Shown here one piece after another: positions 55,005-64,000 of a DNA stretch of 64,000 bases. The translations under genes and the position numbers were made by a program. The notes beneath the pieces are model-generated. The model saw only the letters and a list, made by a program, of their open reading frames with translations. It was not told the origin of the DNA and made no database searches. The stretch comes from Ascaphus truei (lineage: Eukaryota; Chordata; Amphibia; Anura; Ascaphidae): NCBI GenBank assembly GCA_036426205.1, contig CM071573.1, positions 47,378,242 through 47,442,241 on the forward strand, written 5' to 3'. Position 1 is the stretch's first letter, and every line of letters begins with the position of its first letter.

Positions 55005-55821
55005 TGTAACTCTTGCGCTCACTACGAACAAGGCAGAACTCCGGTACTGAGGTGGAATAGTATAGAACTGTGCACCCACAGCAGCGGAGGCACGCCTGGA
55101 AGGTGGATAGTCAAGATTGCCGGGTCTGGGTTGGAGAGAGTGGGTTAGCCTTGATACTTGTCGAGGTTGTAGGTAGGTGCCAGGAGATTGGTCAGAGTCC
55201 CAAATGCCGTGGTCTAGGGTTGGAGCCAGTAGAGAAGTAGATAGTCTATTTGCCAAGGTCAGGGATGGAGAAGAGCAGAAGGTCAGAGGCAAGCCGGGGT
55301 CGGTAATCCAGAGAATGGTCCAAAGTCTAGCCAGGTCGGTACACAGGAAGGCAAGCAGCAATAAGGTTAGTACACAGACAGGAACGAGCCAGGAACAGAG
55401 ATGTGGGAACACAAGGCTACCAATTACTATGCTCAGCCAAAGAGGAAGTGACAGAGCCGAGCATTTATAGCAACAGGAGTCCAATGAGAGAAGGGGTAGA
55501 GTGGAGAAGCGGCCTCTGCGGGGCAGGGATAGGCTGTGAGAAGCAGGAGACAGGTGAGGGAGATACGCAGCTGGGGGGTGGTGCACACACGTCACGCGCT
55601 GCGCGGTTCAAGCGGAGGGGCGGAGCCAAGCTCCGTGGGAACCTTGAAAGCCTTCTGTGGGCGCGTGCGCTCAGTAAGGTGTGTGGGAGGCTGTACAGCA
55701 GGGGGCAAGGAGGAAGCACGCCACGAGGGACGCGCTCTCTGATCTTTTGCGACAGGATGCTGTGCAGCAGGAGGGAAGGAGGGAACATGCCGCAGGGGAC
55801 GTGTTCCCCCGATTCCTTACA
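55005..55821 (-). repeat. Gypsy 5' LTR (817 bp)
   Basis: TGTAACTCTTGCGCTC to GATTCCTTACA on the plus strand. It is shorter than the 3' LTR by indels in the GC-rich section. It holds the promoter and predicted transcript start. Confidence 0.95.
55428..55470 (-). promoter_or_regulatory. LTR promoter: TATA box and predicted transcription start
   Basis: On the minus strand TATAAA (55469-55464) lies 31 bases upstream of GGCTGAGCATA (55438-55428), the sequence complementary to the primer site. The same arrangement occurs in the 3' LTR (TATGCTCAGCC at 50344-50354). The spacing fits a TATA-driven start. Confidence 0.7.
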
Positions 55822-57204
55822 CTTGGTCAGTCTATGTGTTGTGTAATTGCATATATTTACTCCTACCATTGGACTGCTTCACACAGCGAATAGTGCAACC
55901 TTGCAATTTACTGTACTTTTGTACATATGGTGCATCTATCAGGAGGGACTTTACCACTTATTTAGCTACTAATTCCATCTACAGTATGTGGCACTGCTAC
56001 AGTAGTTCCTCACTCATGTTGCTGATTTTACTTACAACCTATAGGCATATTATATGTTACTTCACTCGTTATGCAACACTGACGGGTGTTTATTTGTATA
56101 GGTAATCAGCAACTCTATCTCCCCCAGTGGCTTTATCCCATTATTAGGATATCAGGATTTTTAAATAAGTGAATATAATAAATAATCTAAGACATTTAAT
56201 TATCCATTTTCTCCATCTGATGCAGGGAAAGCAAGCATACTGTAGAACATATATCAGTGTTTTTGTCTCTGACTTTCTATGGTGTAATTCTATAGACTCT
56301 ATACTTTGTGACCAGCTACACGGAAAAAGTCTTGTTCTCTTTATTGCAGGTTTCATATATGTGCTGCTAATTGGGGCTAGGAATGGAGATGTGCGAATTT
56401 ACTGATATTGATTTTACCCCGAAAATCTAAAGGTTTCTTCAACATTCTTGACTAAAAAGTTCCAGCATCTGGAACATGTCCAAGTTGTATGTACAGTAAA
56501 TTAATGAATCCTGTATTGTTATATCTTCAGGGCAGAATGGGGAGATCTGGAAACTTATATAAAGAATTTGATGTGGTCCAATAATATTAACAAGTGTATC
56601 ATTTGTAACTTATCTGTATATGTGGGGGGGGGGGTGCACCTGTGTCATTTGTCTAAGTACTGTGTGTGTGTTGATAAATGTGAGGTTTGTGTAATTGTGT
56701 ACCGTATGTTTGTGTGTTTCTTAAAACTCCTCTCAGGGCAAATATGAAAACTGTGGTCCGTTGGTCTAGGTGAACAATAAGCGATCCCTTCATGGCCAAA
56801 TGAAGAGTACTTTTCTCCTGAGGAATGTAGAGTAATACTTTTTAAAAGCTAAATATAGGGCAGGACTATTTTGTCTCTACCTCCATTATTAGCTTTTACA
56901 TATATCTATCAGTCATTAAATATGTTCAATTACATTAACATGATTTATTCATCCATTTAATAACATGGGAGCAGTGCAGGCTATATTATTCTGGTCTTCC
57001 GGCAATTAACTGATTAACCCTTAATGCAGTGCTATAGTTTTGATAATACAGTATAACCTATACACAAACTGTCCTATTCTATAGATTAATGATCTCCCTT
57101 GCTCACTCATTTCTGCTGTAATAGCTGATTGCTGTTTTTATGGGTTTCAGGCTTACAAAAATTAGTATTTTTTTCTTTAGGCTTCTGGTTAGCGAATACA
57201 AATC
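55822..57204. other. Unassigned stretch, with inverted pseudo-LTR patch
   Basis: 56108-56150 is the inverted counterpart of 49656-49700. A G-run lies at 56622-56634 with TGTG repeats to 56720. No gene; short ORFs lack domains. Confidence 0.4.
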
Positions 57205-57300
57205 CTCTCATGTCTGAGGACATATGTATGTATGTCTTTATTTATATAGTGCCATTAATGTACATAGCGCTTCACAGCAGTAATACACGTGACAATCATA
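57205..57300 (-). mobile_element. LINE/SINE 3' tail (L2-like)
   Basis: On the minus strand it reads GCGCTATGTACATTAATGGC then ACTATATAAATAAAGACATA, the short 3' terminus associated with L2-clade elements (compare GCGCT..TTGGCGC at 59135). Confidence 0.5.
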
Positions 57301-58498
57301 TAAATAACAAATAATACAAATTACAGATCATGGGAGTATGTGCTTCAGACATAAAAGTAACATATAGAAATTGCTGCATTTATTAGGAGTATAATGAGTT
57401 TATGTTGAAAGGTTTCCCTGCCAAAAAGCAGAGAATATCGCAATTAGTGCAATGCTGAGTAATGTGCTGCAGACCTTCTAGCAGTGAATGGGTTAAGAGG
57501 TAGGCATTAGTATGGGGACTTGTTATATTCATAGTTAGGGCTCACAATTACTTACAGCCACCTCTGCTTCCTTTTCTTTCCTTACTCTATTTCCCTCACC
57601 CACCCCAACTGTCTATTAACACAACAAACCCCACCTCATCTGGCTATTCACTCTTTACTCCACCTAAACAAATCTGGCATCTCTTTAAGTGTGGGAGGCG
57701 TGTAGAGGTGTGTGCACATACACACACAGGTACCAAGGACCTCCCAGTCTCTTGGATAATTACACTACTTCACACAGCCTTTATTGGGGGTTATATTTAG
57801 GATACAAATATACGCAGCAAGCGTAGGAGCTGGTTTGTTCATCTCAGGCTAAAATTGAGATATTTGAGAAAGATCCAACCATCTTTTTAGGGGAACTGCT
57901 TCAGTGCAAAGGGAGAGAATCAGACATTCATTTCTTTTTAAAAAGGGGCAGGTTTGAACTTTTTATCTCAGTTTTACCCTGTTTGTTTTCTACTTTAAAC
58001 CCTTGTTGTGTGTGTTTTTGTTTTTTAAGAAACCAGTATTTTTGTGATTCCATTAATTCCAATTGAGACATTACGAAGTTTTAGTGAATCCCATTTGAAA
58101 AGATTGTGATCGTCTTTTTTCTAGAAAGATCCCTTTCCTCCTGGTTTGACCCAGTTTTTAATGAATGTCTAGATTTTTAGGGGATGCTTTGAGGTTTATT
58201 TTCCACTTTGTTTTCATTCGTGACTCATTACATAACGTCGTTCAGAAACCAGCATAGGAACTTCCCTTTTTTGTTTTTGACATTGGTGTAATGATGGGAT
58301 TATTCTACTGTAATAAGAACAGCGGCATTGCCAATAATGTCTGGAACGGGATAAAGAGCCAGATACAAAGTCATGCACCGCAAGGTCTGGAACTGGATGA
58401 GATCCACATGTTACAGCAGAAGAGGTGAGTGACTCATTTACTGTCACAGGGGCTGGGATTAAAGCGCATGCTTTCTGAAGCGTAAGAACGCCGTGTGA
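57301..58498. other. Unassigned non-coding stretch
   Basis: No domain-bearing ORF or structured repeat is recognised. CACACA and TTTTTG runs are the only simple sequence. Confidence 0.4.
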
Positions 58499-58662
58499 GT
58501 CTCCAGTCCTCAAGGGCCACCGACAGGTCTGGTTTTCAGGATATCCCTGCTTCAGCAGAGATGGTGCACTCAGACTGAGCCACCTGTGCTGAAGCAGGGA
58601 TATCCTGAAAACCTGACCTGTTGGTGGCCCTTGAGGACTTATGTTGCCCACCCCTGGTGTAA
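58499..58662. mobile_element. Short palindromic MITE (hAT-like end)
   Basis: The left arm CCAGTCCTCAAGGGCCACC...CAGGATATCCCTGCTTCAGC is repeated inverted on the right (GCTGAAGCAGGGATATCCTG ... GGTGGCCCTTGAGGACT). The right end reads TTGCCCACCCCTGG, whose complement CCAGGGGTGGGCAA is a hAT-type terminus. The left end lacks that terminus. A TSD is not clear. Confidence 0.7.
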
Positions 58663-59019
58663 CCCCTTCCTTCTGCTGCAGTCATGTCTAACAACGTTTC
58701 ATAACCCTTCCACTGCAAATACGTGGCTGGCCTCCAAACCTGCTCACGTCCCAGAATCGGCACACAGCATGTATTCATATTCTGCATATGAGGTTAGTGG
58801 TAAAGCCGAGCTGTCAGGTTAAATGATGACAAGAAACTAAGCAGCATGTGCTTTTCTATGTGTGCGGAGCCAACTGCTTTTCATAAGATGTACCACATTT
58901 CCTTTAGAGAGTAAGCGGCAGAGGAATCTCCCACCTCTGGAAACTTTGCGGTCTGTTACTGCTGACGTAAATTATTCTAGAGCGACCAGTCTACATATAA
59001 AGTGCTATACATGCTGTAT
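58663..59019. other. Unassigned spacer
   Basis: Nothing recognisable between the MITE and the LINE tails. Confidence 0.4.
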
Positions 59020-59175
59020 GGTGCATTTAAATATTGTAAGCTCCTTGGGATAGGGACCACCTTCCTGTTGTCTGTCTTAACATATATAACTATTTTGCCA
59101 AATGTTTGTCCTTCCTCCCATATTGTACTGCGCTGTCGATGTTGGCGCCATGCAAATAATGTAATATTTCTTCAT
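59020..59175 (+). mobile_element. L2-like LINE 3' tail
   Basis: TTGTAAGCTCCTTGGGATAG, TCTGTCTTAACATATATAAC and TGTACTGCGCTGTCGATGTTGGCGCCATGCAAATAA follow the order of an L2-clade 3' end (quoted blocks are separate stretches). No ORF part is left. Confidence 0.55.
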
Positions 59176-59184
59176 AATGCTATT

Positions 59185-59515
59185 GCAAAGTATCCGGCCG
59201 CTCCTCTTACCGTGCACCCCAAAACTGGAACAATCTACCGGAGACTCTCACAGCCATCATCAGTCTAAATTCTTTCAAAACTAAAGCTGTCTCACATTTT
59301 AATCTGGTCTGTAACTGTTACATACGCCTATAATATATATTATCTCTGTGCATCCAATGTCTTGTATATAATGTATACCCTGTTCCTTTATGTAACTGTA
59401 TTTGTAACCATGTGTTATTTGTCATCTTGACTCTGTGCCCAGGACATACTTGAAAAGGAGAGGTAACTCTCAATGTATTACTTCCTGGTAAAACATTTTA
59501 TAAATAAATAAACCT
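59185..59515 (+). pseudogene. LINE ORF2 C-terminus and 3' UTR (L2/CR1-like), copy 2
   Basis: The plus strand encodes RAPQNWNNLPETL-like residues (about 59210-59250, reading VHPKTGTIYRRL in the neighbouring frame) and S-NSFKTKAVSHFNLVCNC. The 3' UTR then runs through GAGAGGTAACTCTCAATGTA to a TAAATAAATAAA end. The same family occurs at 37976 and 18270. This is the most complete of the three copies. Confidence 0.75.
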
Positions 59516-62500
59516 GACAGGTAATGCTTTTTTATCCAAGCATACCGCTAGCTATATGTAATCTCAATTCATCCTCTGGCTTTATTCATTTCATGCAATC
59601 CTTGTTTCTGGAGTTTCCCAAGTAGAGGATCGGAAGTGAAACCCTCTCTTTCATATGAACTACCTGTGCAGTCCTAGCACGCAAGTCATTCGCCAAGCAT
59701 GAAGTTAAAGCGGCATTTCCAACTGGGGGCCTTACTCCTATCCTAGGTGGTCTCTGGAGCTGAACTGTATTCATTTCTGCTCTGGTAACCCCCTGCTCCC
59801 TAATACATATCTCTAAAAAAAAACAACTGAGTTTCAGGCCCAGCTGGGCGAGCAATATGGCTGTTTAAAGGTCTTGCATCCCGGGGGCCAATAGGAAGCC
59901 TCCCAATTGTGACATGAGACATTTAAACCTGTATAAGATACCAAAAGAAAAAAGCACTGACGTGCACTGCGACCTGAGGAATAAGCAGCTAAACAAAATA
60001 CAGTTAAACGATTTAAGGGTTAGAACAAAAACACATCACTCTAAAAAAATAGTGAGGCGTCGGTTTGCCGTGCACCCCGCGTCTCCTTCGTTGCGAGTAT
60101 CGCGACCCGGTCTTTTCCTTCACCCCTTACCTGTTTTTTATGGTCCACTACTCTTCGGTTGCCTGCTGTTCTCATTGTAATATATGTGGTTTACATGCAC
60201 GATCCGGGACTGAACGATTCAAGGTTTCATTAGGTATAACCTAGCACATTGTCGCATTCCCGTTCTTCCTGAGTTAGAGCACCGGCTTTGGGCTTCATTC
60301 CCCATTTATTATGTATAAGATACCAGCATCACATTGCGGTATGTATCTCTGTGAGAAGGGGTCCGCAGAGCTGAAATTTAACATGGTTCAGCTCCAGAGA
60401 TCCCCCGCTGCCTCCCACCTAGGGGGGAAATAAAAAAGGTTTAACAAAAAATGCTTTGTTAATGTGCATTGGATTTTGTTTATGCAAATTTAGTGATTCT
60501 CTAAAACTGCTAAATGCTGAGACCTATAAATAGGACAAACACCCGTTATGTTGGCTGTCTGGAGAGATTATGCTGAAATTTTACTAATTTGGTGATGTTA
60601 TTAGCCCTTTGAGACTTGGGGAAACAAGGGAAATGGATTTGAATTGAATTTGGGGGAAACATATGCTTAAAATGTAGCAAGTATGTTCGGGACGGTTTCA
60701 AACATTTCTAGTGTTCTTGGCCCAGTAAATTTCTGCGCTGCAGAACTTGGTCTGTTCAATCTATGCTGGGGAATATGTATCCAGTAACACAGGGGCAGGC
60801 GAATTGTAACGTGGCTTTATTGGTGTGATTTTCTTGTTGGTTTTAAGTATCTATATCTATATATCTATATCTGGTGCAGTTACACAAGCCTGAAACCTGC
60901 CAGAAATATTTTTTTATTAAGACCATGTATGTTAAATAATAATGCAACAAATAAAGCCCTGTCACAAAGTGTTGTATACACACAAGAAGGCACTGATCAT
61001 CCTCCCTGCTATTTGGGTCAGGCTGACGGTCATTGCTTTGTACAAAGAACAGGGTCCATGTGCGGTCACCGTCCGAATGTACCTTAATTCCTATGATCTG
61101 GAGTCTCCGAAATGAGTTTGTAGCTGAGTGTCTATAGACTACATTCCTAAGGGTATACATGACCTGCGCTGGGGTATACTGGGGGTTAAAGGACTGTATG
61201 TATGGGTGGTAAATGGTGAGGGTAGTTTATCTCCTAATCTAATTGAGGGTCAAACAGGATGGGTGAAGCTCTACAGGTTTCTGACCGAGAGAGGGTAACG
61301 ATCTGACAAATGTTTTGCAGGTTTCTGGCAGAGAAAGGGTAAAGATCTGGCAGAGACTGGGTTACCAGCTGATTGCCTCCGGTTATTGAGATGGCTGTAA
61401 AGATAAGCCGAGAACTTCAAGAAAAAGGGAAAGCGTGAAATGACTTCCGCACAGAAGTAATTACGTGTGACTGTGAGAGACGGGACTCTGCGATCGAGAG
61501 ATGGGTAGAACCATTTTAGTAGCTGTATTGGGCATGGAAAATTGTAGATAAACGTTACATTTTGAATGCTTTTATGAAGGTGTACACTAGTTTTTACAAA
61601 CTGTGCAAGACTGTCATGTAACCACAGGCATGAAAGCTTGTATATCTAGATTTGAAACAAATTCTCATGTTGGTCCAAAAAAGTATGGTAACTTAGTTGC
61701 AACCTTTTTACAGTGGGGCTTGTTTTTATAGTTCTTGCTGTTGGGTGCACATGGCGTGCGCGTTTAGTTTGTAGGATGCAAGCGGTGACGCGCGACTGTC
61801 ACAGCGTTAGGCCGTGCTGTGATTGGTTTGCTGTGTGGCAGCATCACAAAAATACAATTTTATTGTAATTTCACTGGTCTGCAGCCCCACCGCTCTTGGC
61901 CACGCGCTCGGGTCTCTAGTATAGAAATGCCTGGCTAACACAGCCAATTTATAATTGACGTGCATGGTGGCGCGCACTCTATATTGTATGAGGAGGGGGG
62001 GGGGGAAGAGACGAATCTATATAAGATCACTAACAAAATCAGAGACCTTCTATTCTAACTTTTTTTATTCCTACTTAGCACTCCATTTTTACATGTAATT
62101 AAATCCATTACAAAAATGACTATTAGCCGCTGCGTTAAAGAAAAGGGATAGCCGTCCATTTTGGTGTTGAAGTGATCTTGCCTCTTTGGGTATGCCGGGT
62201 AGAGAGCATTAAGGTCCGGTCCAGGTTTATAGTACTGAATCCCTGTGGGTTTATTGGTTACCACACTGCCTGGCATGCAGTCCTTGGCATGTTCATGGTA
62301 ACTGCATCAGTATTTTATAGCCGTGTCCTGCTCGGTCCTAACTTCCCAGGCGTTTGAGCCAGTCTTAGGTTGCATATCTTACTGAAGTACTGTAGCAATG
62401 GTTGTTGCTGGCGCGTTACGGTGGAATATGTTGCGCTATTCTGCATTATAACGAGATGTTATCAGCAGGGGCAATAATGTCTGTTATCGGTATACAAAAC

Positions 62501-64000
62501 GCCCATTTAGTTTGTTCAGAACTGTCAAAAGAAAGTATGTACCCTATGTCTTGTGGTTACCAAATGACCAGTTTATAATTCCTCTCTCGTCCACAAAGGC
62601 TTTGAATTTTGTGAAGAATTCTTCTAGTTTGTTGTGACCCCCAACTAGACAAATGCAAGAAAATTGTACGGCACGTTCTGTGATATGTTGAAAATACGTT
62701 CTATGTTTAACAGTTGTCACATGTCTAAGTGCTTTCACATTTTCAGTATGTTGGTCGAATTGGACTGCACACGTACACAGGTTCTGACTTGAACCACTGA
62801 CACTTTGGGCTAATCGCTCAGCTGCCTGTTTCTAAATTGTTGCCTGTGATGCAGTTCAAAAACCTGCTGCCAGAGGGCGCTGTATGATGTTTCTGATGTA
62901 CTGTATATCTTCTAAGCAATTTTGAATTCAAACACTAGTAAAATGTTATGGATTTCCAAAGCCTTAATTACAAGGTATCTACTGTCTTTTAATTGGGATA
63001 AAAGCACCTACATGTACCTATTATAACTTTAAATTACAATTATTCATTGTAAATGTAATGTGTGGTGTGTTTTATATTTGCGGTTTTTTTTTTTTTTTTT
63101 TTAAACTGCAAATGTCTTTATATTGTATTCTTGGATTCTCGCATGCACACTCCTATGGCTCTAGTGGGGTATAAAGGCAATTGCGAGGCAAAAATCCTGC
63201 CAAATACAGTATTTATCAAAGAAAAAATGCCTATTGGATTTAACAGAACTTTTTTCTTTGACTCGTACTGTTTTTGCCCCAGAATTGCTTTACTTTTGCT
63301 TTGATACATATGCACTTTAGTTATGACCCCTTCATGTTTGCATACTATTAAATAATTGGTTGTATTAGGCCAAAGAATACTGTCATAAGCAGACATGGGA
63401 AGCGGCTTCAGTCATCATAAAATTCTGCACATGTTTTAGGCATTATGAAATATTCTCCCATTTTTTTTTTTTTAATCAAATATTACACTTTAACTGCAGT
63501 GTTGGATGACCGGACCCGAACCATCAGAAGGTAACATACCCAGGCTACATCCCATATACAGCCAACAAAGTCTCCCTTTCAGAACTGATGCCGATTCTTG
63601 TTGGGCGCTCTACAATACATTTCTGTTTATAGATCATCTATCCTCTATTTCCCCTGATACCAAATTCCCCTAGTGATCAATGTCAGAAAATATTGGATTA
63701 AATTATAATATTTCTATAGCATGTTAATGATCTGGCAGTTTTTCTGTAGCTGTTTCTTGTGAGGTCTTGGTGTTCCCAAAGAAAGATTTTGTTATGGATT
63801 TTAAAAATGGTTGCCACCAAATCTATGAATAGACTTTAAAAAAAGTAAAATCGACGTAGAAATACAGAGTGCATGTGCTATTTATTTATTTTCCTCAAAG
63901 CCACAAGTACTTTCTCCCGCTCTCCTCCCTCTTCCCTCTTTCCTCCCCTCTCCTTCTCAATTAACAAGAGGAGAAAGCGGCCATCTCCTTTAATTTGTCA
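59516..64000. other. Unassigned right end of the window
   Basis: No gene, RNA or intact element is recognised. 59720-59815 and 60340-60430 share inverted CTGGAGCTGAA...AGAG-type sequence and may be small repeat fragments. 60848-60874 is a TATC repeat; 61272-61365 is a 44-bp sequence present twice (CAGGTTTCTG...GGGTAA.GATCTG); 61992-62004 is a G-run; 63082-63102 is a T-run; 63905-63960 is CT-rich. ORFs in all frames lack domains I know. Confidence 0.4.

Larger units (their letters stand above)
49922..55821 (-). mobile_element. Chromovirus-type Ty3/Gypsy LTR retrotransposon
   Basis: A 5.9-kb element on the minus strand with both LTRs, gag, protease, reverse transcriptase, RNase H, integrase and a chromodomain in that order, the layout of chromoviruses. 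Flanks TTTGG (49917-49921) and CTTGG (55822-55826) differ at one of five positions and may be the TSD. Its primer site is self-complementary to the transcript start and not to a tRNA. Stops and at least three frameshifts in pol show it cannot move on its own, but domain order is complete and the LTRs are easily aligned, so it is one of the youngest elements here. Confidence 0.92.

Noticed and set aside
62055..62276. ORF of 73 aa on the minus strand as a candidate host gene
   Set aside because: No domain, no splice-site context I can support, and an overlapping ORF on the other strand.

Overview
The window looks like vertebrate nuclear DNA, most likely from an amphibian (frog-like) genome. That is an inference from the mixture of Penelope-like elements, a CR1 LINE, L1- and L2-type LINE tails, hAT MITEs and a chromodomain-bearing Ty3/Gypsy element, together with low coding density and long AT-rich spacers. 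I found no host protein-coding gene, tRNA or rRNA. Essentially all recognisable coding sequence belongs to decayed transposable elements. The longest ORFs are pieces of LINE, Penelope-like (PLE) and Gypsy proteins broken by stops and frameshifts.

Layout. 0-4.6 kb: PLE-A on the minus strand, split in its reverse transcriptase by a 1.47-kb foldback element with a 16-bp target-site duplication (TSD). 5.0-5.4 kb: hAT-type MITE. 7.8-9.1 kb: 3' end of an L1-like LINE. 9.5-11.0 kb: 20-bp minisatellite. 11.2-11.6 kb: Myb-like (Harbinger-type) remnant. 12.2-12.8 kb: LTR plus a tRNA-Leu-like primer site. 13.7-17.9 kb: PLE-B (minus, inverted terminal arms) abutting PLE-C (plus). 18.3-20.1 kb: LINE tail, a 489-bp MITE and a PLE pseudo-LTR. 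22.2-23.0 kb: hAT transposase remnant. 23.2-33.1 kb: one CR1 LINE on the minus strand carrying three separate insertions: a 4.66-kb PLE (PLE-D, 12-bp TSD), a Tigger-like MITE and a 1.27-kb solo LTR (4-bp TSD). 35.4-36.3 kb: LTR-like repeat containing a 223-bp MITE. 38-42 kb: LINE tail, a pseudo-LTR and PLE-E with inverted arms. 42.8-43.7 kb: 17-bp minisatellite with an assembly gap. 45-47.3 kb: dispersed repeats and an L2-like LINE. 49.3-56.1 kb: a 5.9-kb chromovirus-type Gypsy element with both LTRs. 57-64 kb: mostly unassigned sequence with short repeat tails.

Two themes stand out. First, Penelope-like elements of several families recur, with inverted pseudo-LTR arms and, downstream of the ORF on the same strand, a recurring CTGANGAA-hairpin-GAAAC motif that resembles a minimal hammerhead ribozyme; the copy at 40.2 kb is the best preserved. 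Second, the Gypsy element has no tRNA primer site. Its 11 bases next to the 5' LTR, overlapping the gag start codon, are complementary to the predicted 5' end of its own transcript 31 bp downstream of a TATA box, as expected for self-primed reverse transcription of the Tf1/sushi type.
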